From assembly GCA_016710385.1 (NCBI GenBank), contig JADJVX010000018.1, positions 186,001-250,000 of the forward strand: a DNA stretch of 64,000 nucleotides, in the 5' to 3' direction. The position numbers were made by a program, and so were the translations under genes. Under the pieces are notes generated by a model. That model was not told where the DNA came from. It was given only the letters and a program-made list of their open reading frames with translations, and did no database searches. Positions within the stretch are counted from its first letter, which is position 1, and each line of letters starts with the position of its first letter. The DNA is from Actinomycetales bacterium. Its GTDB lineage: Bacteria > Actinomycetota > Actinomycetes > Actinomycetales > Dermatophilaceae. Below, one piece after another: positions 60,987 through 64,000 of this stretch.

Positions 60987-62964
60987 GTGTCGACCGGTCA
61001 TCCCACCGCTCATCCGACCATCGACCAGGCCGTCGCAGAAGCAGCCGCCATCCACGCCGAGCTCAGCCCCGAGCGACGCGAGGCCTTCGAGTTGCGGCTG
61101 CGGCGGTGGTGGGTCGACCTCGTCGATGGCCTCGCGCCGATCTACCCCGCGCAGTGGGGGGAGGTGGCCCTGCGGCTGGTGCGGCAGGCGGCCACGGCAT
61201 ACCGGGACCGCGACCCGGACTTGCACCGTCTCGACCAGCGCCGCCTGCTGGAACCCGACTGGCTGCAGTCGCCGCGGATGTTCGGCTACGCGGCATACGC
61301 GGATCGCTTCGGAGGCACCTTGCGCGGGGTCGCCGAGCGCATCCGCTACTTGCAGGAGCTCGGAGTCACCTACCTGCACCTCATGCCCGTGCTTCGTCCC
61401 CGGGACGGCGATAACGACGGCGGGTATGCCGTGGCCGACTACCGCGAGGTGCGGCCCGATCTCGGCACGGTGGCCGACCTGGCCGACCTGGCCCGGTCGC
61501 TGCGCGACAACGGAATCAGCCTGGTCTGCGACCTGGTCCTCAATCACGTCGCCCGCGAACACGACTGGGCGCAGCGGGCGCGGCGCGGTGAGGCGCACTA
61601 TCGCGACTACTTTTTCGTCTACCCGGACCGGCGACTTCCGGATGCCTTCGAGGAGCATCTGCCTGAGGTCTTCCCCGACTTCGCGCCGGGCAACTTCACC
61701 TGGGACGACGAACTGCGCGGTTGGGTCTGGACCACCTTCAACGCATGGCAGTGGGACGTCAACTGGGGCAACCCGGACGTCTTCTGCGAGTACGCGGACA
61801 TCGTGCTGTTCCTGGCCAATGCGGGAGTCGAGGTCATTCGCCTCGACGCGATCGCCTTCACCTGGAAGCGGCTGGGCACCAACTGCCAGAACCAACCCGA
61901 AGTCCACGCGTTGACCCAAGCCCTGCGTGCGGTGGCCCGGATCGCCTGTCCTGCTGTGGCGTTCAAGGCCGAGGCCATCGTCGGTCCTCGCGACCTGGTC
62001 CAATACCTCGGTCAGGGGGAGCACACCGGCAAGGTCAGCGACCTCGCCTATCACAACTCACTCATGGTCCAGGCGTGGTCCATGCTCGCGACCGGCGACG
62101 TGCGCCTGGCCGCGCACGCCTTGGCCGCCTTGCCTCCCATCCCCGCCTCAGCCACCTGGATCACCTATCTGCGCTGCCACGACGACATCGGTTGGGCCAT
62201 CGACGATCGTGATGCCGCGGCTGTCGGCCTGGACGGCTATGCCCACCGGCGCTTCCTAGCGGACTGGTTTGTCGGGCAGTTCCCGGGGTCTGGCGCTCGC
62301 GGCCTGACCTTCCAGGCCAACCCGGTCACCGGCGACCGTCGCATCAGTGGCACCGCCGCAGCGCTGACCGGACTCGATGTGGCCCGACAGAGCGCCGACA
62401 ATTCCGGCGTGAACGCGGCACTCGGGCGGATCTTCCTCGGCCACGCTCTGGTGGCCGGCTTCGGTGGCGTTCCGGTCATCTGGAGCGGCGACGAGATCGG
62501 GGCGCCCAACGACCCGGCGTGGGCTTCCGAGCCCGGCCACGGAGACGACAACCGGTGGGTCCACCGGCCGCGGCTCGATTGGGCGGCTGCACTGCGCCGT
62601 GCCGATCTGCGCACCGTCGAGGGGGAGGGTCTTCCAAGGCCTGGCCCACCTGGCGCGGGTGCGAGCCCAACTGCCCCAGCTGCACGCCTCTGTATCCAGC
62701 ACGGTGTTGCCGATCTGGGATGACGGGGTCCTCGCGCTGGCCCGGCGCCATCCCGAGGGCACGATGCTGTGCATCTACAACGTGACCAACACGTGGCGCC
62801 ATGTGCCCGGCTGGGTGCTGCGCGATCACGGCCTGGGCTCCTGCCTGGAGGCGCTGTCCGGGGAGTGGGTCACGCCGGGGCCGGACGATCGCGTCGGCTT
62901 GCCTCCGTATGCCGTGGCCTGGTTCGTCGCTCACCTGCACGAGTCCTGGGCCGACGAGGAGTAG
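60987..62964 (+). pseudogene. amylosucrase (GH13 family), frameshift near the C-terminus
   Basis: Transglucosidase that builds alpha-glucan from sucrose or related donors. The barrel reads MFGYAAYADRFGGTLRGVAERIRYLQELGVTYLHLMPVL, then GISLVCDLVLNHVAREHDWA. Catalytic Asp lies in EVIRLDAIAF (near 288), acid Glu in FKAEAIVGP (near 329) and stabilising Asp in CHDDIGW (near 400). After GDDNRWVHRPRLDW the frame breaks at five G (62621-62625). The next frame continues VFQGLAHLARVRAQLPQLHAS to 62964. Removing one G gives 658 residues, the usual amylosucrase size. As read it stops at 62723 and lacks the C-terminal beta domain. Confidence 0.87.
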
Positions 62965-63027
62965 CCGCAGATCTGACCAGGCCGGGGTTGGAGCACCCGC
63001 CCCGCGCGGGAGGTGAGCGACACGGCA

Positions 63028-63033
63028 TACCCT
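63028..63033 (+). promoter_or_regulatory. -10 element for a leaderless thioesterase transcript, inside the iterated word
   Basis: TACCCT overlaps ACGGCATACC and ends six bases before GTG 63040. This supports that start over GTG 63013. Confidence 0.4.
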
Positions 63034-63039
63034 CGGGGT

Positions 63040-63417
63040 GTGGAGCATCGCGTCGCCTACCGGATCTACTACGAAGACACCGATGCGCTCGGGGTCGTCT
63101 ACTACGCCAACTACCTCAAGTTTTTCGAGCGGGGCAGGACCGAGTCGATCGAGGCAGCCGGGCGGGGTATCGCCGAGTGGAACCGGCACGGATACCTCTT
63201 CGTCGTGCACTCGGTGCAGGCCACGTTCAAGCGGCCAGCGGTGCTCGGCGACCGGATCGAGGTGGTCACGAGTTTCAGTGTCGTCTCTCCTTATCGCGGG
63301 CGCTTCCTGCAGCGGGTCGAGCGCGACGGCGAGGTGCTTGTCGAGGGCACCGTCGACTGCGTGTGCCTCGACGACAACCAGCAACTGCGAGAGTTCCCGC
63401 CGGGCGTGCTCGGCTGA
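63040..63417 (+). CDS. acyl-CoA thioesterase, YbgC/hotdog family
   Basis: A 125-residue hotdog thioesterase that hydrolyses acyl-CoA. The signature YYEDTDALGVVYYANYLKFFERGRTE contains the catalytic Asp. A later block is ATFKRPAVLGDRIEVVTSF. GTG 63040 places the signature at the usual distance from the N-terminus. GTG 63013 would add nine residues and has its ribosome site fused to the start. No tol-pal genes are near. Confidence 0.88.
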   Translation: MEHRVAYRIYYEDTDALGVVYYANYLKFFERGRTESIEAAGRGIAEWNRHGYLFVVHSVQATFKRPAVLGDRIEVVTSFSVVSPYRGRFLQRVERDGEVLVEGTVDCVCLDDNQQLREFPPGVLG

Positions 63418-63423
63418 CCTCGC

Positions 63424-64000
63424 TCAGCGCCGGGTGGCGCGAATCAGCACCTCTTGGTGGCTGGTGTGGGGGAACATGTCGAAGACCCGCGCCTGGGTGA
63501 CCTCGAACGACGGGAGCGCTGCCACGTCGCGAGCCAGAGTGTCGGGATTGCAACTGCTGTAGACCAGGTGCCGCGTCGTGGACCGCTCCAACCAGGCCGC
63601 CAAGTCGCCGCTGATACCTCGCCGGGGCGGGTTGACGATCAGCAGGTCGGGCCCCGGGTGCGCGAGCGCGTATGCCGTGGCGTCGGCTGCCTCGAACTGC
63701 ACCTCGGAGGTGTGCGGATCGCCGCGGTGCACAGCTGCGAGCGACTCTCGGGCACTGTCGATGGCCTCGGCGGAGATCTCGATCCCGCGCACCGATCGCG
63801 GGCGCACGCTCGCTCCTGGCCTCCTGACGGCGTGCATTGCGAAACCGCCGACCCCGCAATAGAGGTCCCAGACCGATGTGGGGTCGAGCTCCTCGATCCA
63901 TGCCTGGGCCTGGCGGTACAGGCCGGCGGCGACCTCGGTGTTGGTCTGGAAGAAGCTCTTCGGTCGCAGCTGCAGGACGACGTCGTTCACCTGCATCGGG
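63424..64000 (-). CDS. rlmC: 23S rRNA (uracil-5-)-methyltransferase RlmC (RumB), 5' part outside window
   Basis: SAM-dependent m5U methyltransferase. The frame is open at the right edge and the ATG at 63996 is internal, so only the C-terminal 192 or so residues are seen. The visible part has LRPKSFFQTNTEVAAGLYRQAQ, the SAM motif WDLYCGVGGFAMHA, LLIVNPPRRGI, the catalytic Cys in YSSCNPDTLARDV and the end FDMFPHTSHQEVLI. These fit RlmC better than RlmD or TrmA. The N-terminal iron-sulfur Cys cluster is not in the window. Confidence 0.88.
   Translation of the reverse strand, partial: PMQVNDVVLQLRPKSFFQTNTEVAAGLYRQAQAWIEELDPTSVWDLYCGVGGFAMHAVRRPGASVRPRSVRGIEISAEAIDSARESLAAVHRGDPHTSEVQFEAADATAYALAHPGPDLLIVNPPRRGISGDLAAWLERSTTRHLVYSSCNPDTLARDVAALPSFEVTQARVFDMFPHTSHQEVLIRATRR

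Overview
The window is GC-rich, gene-dense DNA from an actinobacterium. It carries phosphatidylinositol-mannoside genes, GarA, DUF881 proteins, a SulP transporter, many GTG starts and start codons only 6-8 nt behind a TAnnnT -10 box. Gene order matches several conserved mycobacterial blocks: fabG4-htdX; thrS-HIT-pgsA-PIM acyltransferase-pimA; pdxST-yebC-ruvCAB-yajC-secDF-apt-rel; xerD-parA-scpAB-rlu-cmk-der; and pgsA2-DUF881-gcvH-garA-merR-BFN-merR-gcvP. The absence of mycobacterial lineage genes and the presence of amylosucrase and CotH proteins suggest a micrococcalean actinobacterium, perhaps Intrasporangiaceae-like. That placement is inference only.

Layout. 1-2155: end of a fatty-acid reductase/dehydratase pair. 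2296-8396: threonyl-tRNA synthetase, then an overlapping operon for PI synthesis and mannosylation whose acyltransferase carries a frameshift. 8414-9270: a membrane protein and its probable repressor behind a double inverted-repeat operator. 9427-20584: PLP synthesis, YebC, Holliday-junction resolution under a LexA box, Sec accessory genes, apt and rel. 20636-22898 (minus): DUF349 protein and a membrane-anchored cyclophilin. 23044-30829: metallo-hydrolase, a 1813-residue secreted CotH/lamin-tail/FN3 protein interrupting the usual neighbourhood, then hisS. 30887-31501 (minus): membrane protein. 31613-41240: ald, xerD, parA-scpA-scpB-rluB, tyrA, cmk, plsC, der. 41352-41425: tRNA-Pro(GGG). 41613-50959: second CDP-alcohol phosphotransferase, DUF881/small basic protein cluster, and the glycine-cleavage/GarA cluster with a glycine riboswitch before gcvP. 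51079-53187: SulP transporter. 53262-57495 (minus): sbcC and a broken sbcD. 57613-64000: GCS2-type ligase, PhzF-like protein, TrmH methyltransferase (minus), amylosucrase, thioesterase and a truncated RlmC (minus).

The most striking signal is not a gene. A 10-bp word, ACGGCATACC / GGTATGCCGT, or its 8-bp core CGGCATAC / GTATGCCG, recurs about seventy times by eye. It falls on both strands about equally, inside and between genes, and in all three reading frames. It even occupies positions where it forces the rare Ile codon ATA. In three places two copies face each other as inverted repeats, two of them as hairpins just behind gene ends. Density, length and terminator-like pairing resemble Neisseria DNA uptake sequences or cyanobacterial HIP1, and I know of no described actinobacterial equivalent.

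Four genes (PIM acyltransferase, sbcD, PhzF-like, amylosucrase) contain one-base frameshifts, six in all, several in homopolymers. Correcting each by one base restores full family length, so sequencing error and recent decay are both possible.
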